NCBI GenBank assembly: GCA_017397205.1
Contig: JAFQJX010000127.1
Location: 1-5,739 of the forward strand
Reading direction: 5' to 3'
Origin: Clostridia bacterium
GTDB lineage: Bacteria > Bacillota > Clostridia > Oscillospirales > CAG-272
DNA: 5,739 nucleotides
Each line of letters begins with the position of its first letter. The stretch's first letter is position 1. The notes under the pieces are model-generated. The model ran no database searches and had not been told where the DNA came from. It worked only from the letters and a program-made list of their open reading frames with translations. Made by a program: the position numbers and the translations under genes. Below are positions 5,606-5,739 of this stretch, in pieces.

Positions 5606-5739
5606 ATGAGCAAGCTATTCGTAGTTGACCACCCCCTGATTCAGCATAAGCTGACCATTATGAGAAACAAAAACACCTCCTCCAAGGACTTCCGTGAGCT
5701 TCTTGGGGAAATTGCCATGCTGATGGGCTATGAGATTAC
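5606..5739 (+). CDS. upp: Uracil phosphoribosyltransferase, 5' part only
   Basis: Pyrimidine salvage enzyme that makes UMP and diphosphate from uracil and 5-phosphoribosyl-1-diphosphate in the cytosol. Only the first 44 codons are inside the window; the full enzyme is usually about 209 residues, so the PRPP-binding and uracil-binding parts lie beyond the right edge. The N-terminus is very characteristic: VVDHPLIQHKLTIMRNKNT (6-24), then SSKDFRELLGEIAMLMGYE (25-43), matching the conserved HPLxxHKLxxMR and FRELxxExxxLxxYE pattern of Upp. The ATG at 5606 has AAAGGA (5594-5599) 6 bases upstream. The frame is open to the edge with no sign of damage. It may be read through from the membrane-protein gene or have its own promoter, which I cannot identify. 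Confidence 0.9.
   Translation, partial: MSKLFVVDHPLIQHKLTIMRNKNTSSKDFRELLGEIAMLMGYEI

Overview
The window reads as a piece of a bacterial chromosome, most likely from an anaerobic Firmicutes/Clostridia-type organism. The grounds are a YitT-type membrane protein with its C-terminal DUF2179 domain, a small multidrug-export (COG2426-type) protein, purine-rich Shine-Dalgarno sites before most genes, one TTG start, and tight same-strand packing. This placement is an inference from gene content; no ribosomal or other marker gene is present. All eight genes I support are on the + strand. No tRNA, rRNA, CRISPR array, transposase or integrase is visible.

Left part (1 to about 1085): an AT-rich block. 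Hand-counted 60-base lines give about 28-43% G+C. It holds the end of an unrecognised protein (open at the left edge), whose stop overlaps the start of a small deoxynucleoside kinase by 4 bases (ATGA). Base and codon use differ clearly from the rest of the window, so this two-gene unit looks acquired. The gap at 1017-1180 contains the change in composition, an imperfect hairpin and a short CGG-rich tract.

Middle part (1181-4045): GC-rich (60-65% in counted lines). Three closely spaced genes encode a class I glutamine-amidotransferase-like hydrolase of the peptidase C26 (gamma-Glu-GABA hydrolase) type, a two-motif FAD-dependent oxidoreductase, and a YitT/DUF2179 membrane protein. Gaps of 25 and 32 bases suggest one transcript. 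No substrate can be named from the sequence.

Right part (4046-5739): a 102-base gap carries a good sigma-A-like promoter. It leads into a TTG-started xylose-isomerase-like TIM-barrel protein (sugar phosphate isomerase/epimerase family), which overlaps by 8 bases a small multidrug-export family membrane protein. After a 68-base gap comes the 5' end of upp (uracil phosphoribosyltransferase), cut by the right edge.

I found no convincing new multi-gene system. The most unusual item is the AT-rich pair of an unknown gene and a deoxynucleoside kinase at the left edge. The rest is ordinary metabolic and membrane gene content with uncertain substrates.
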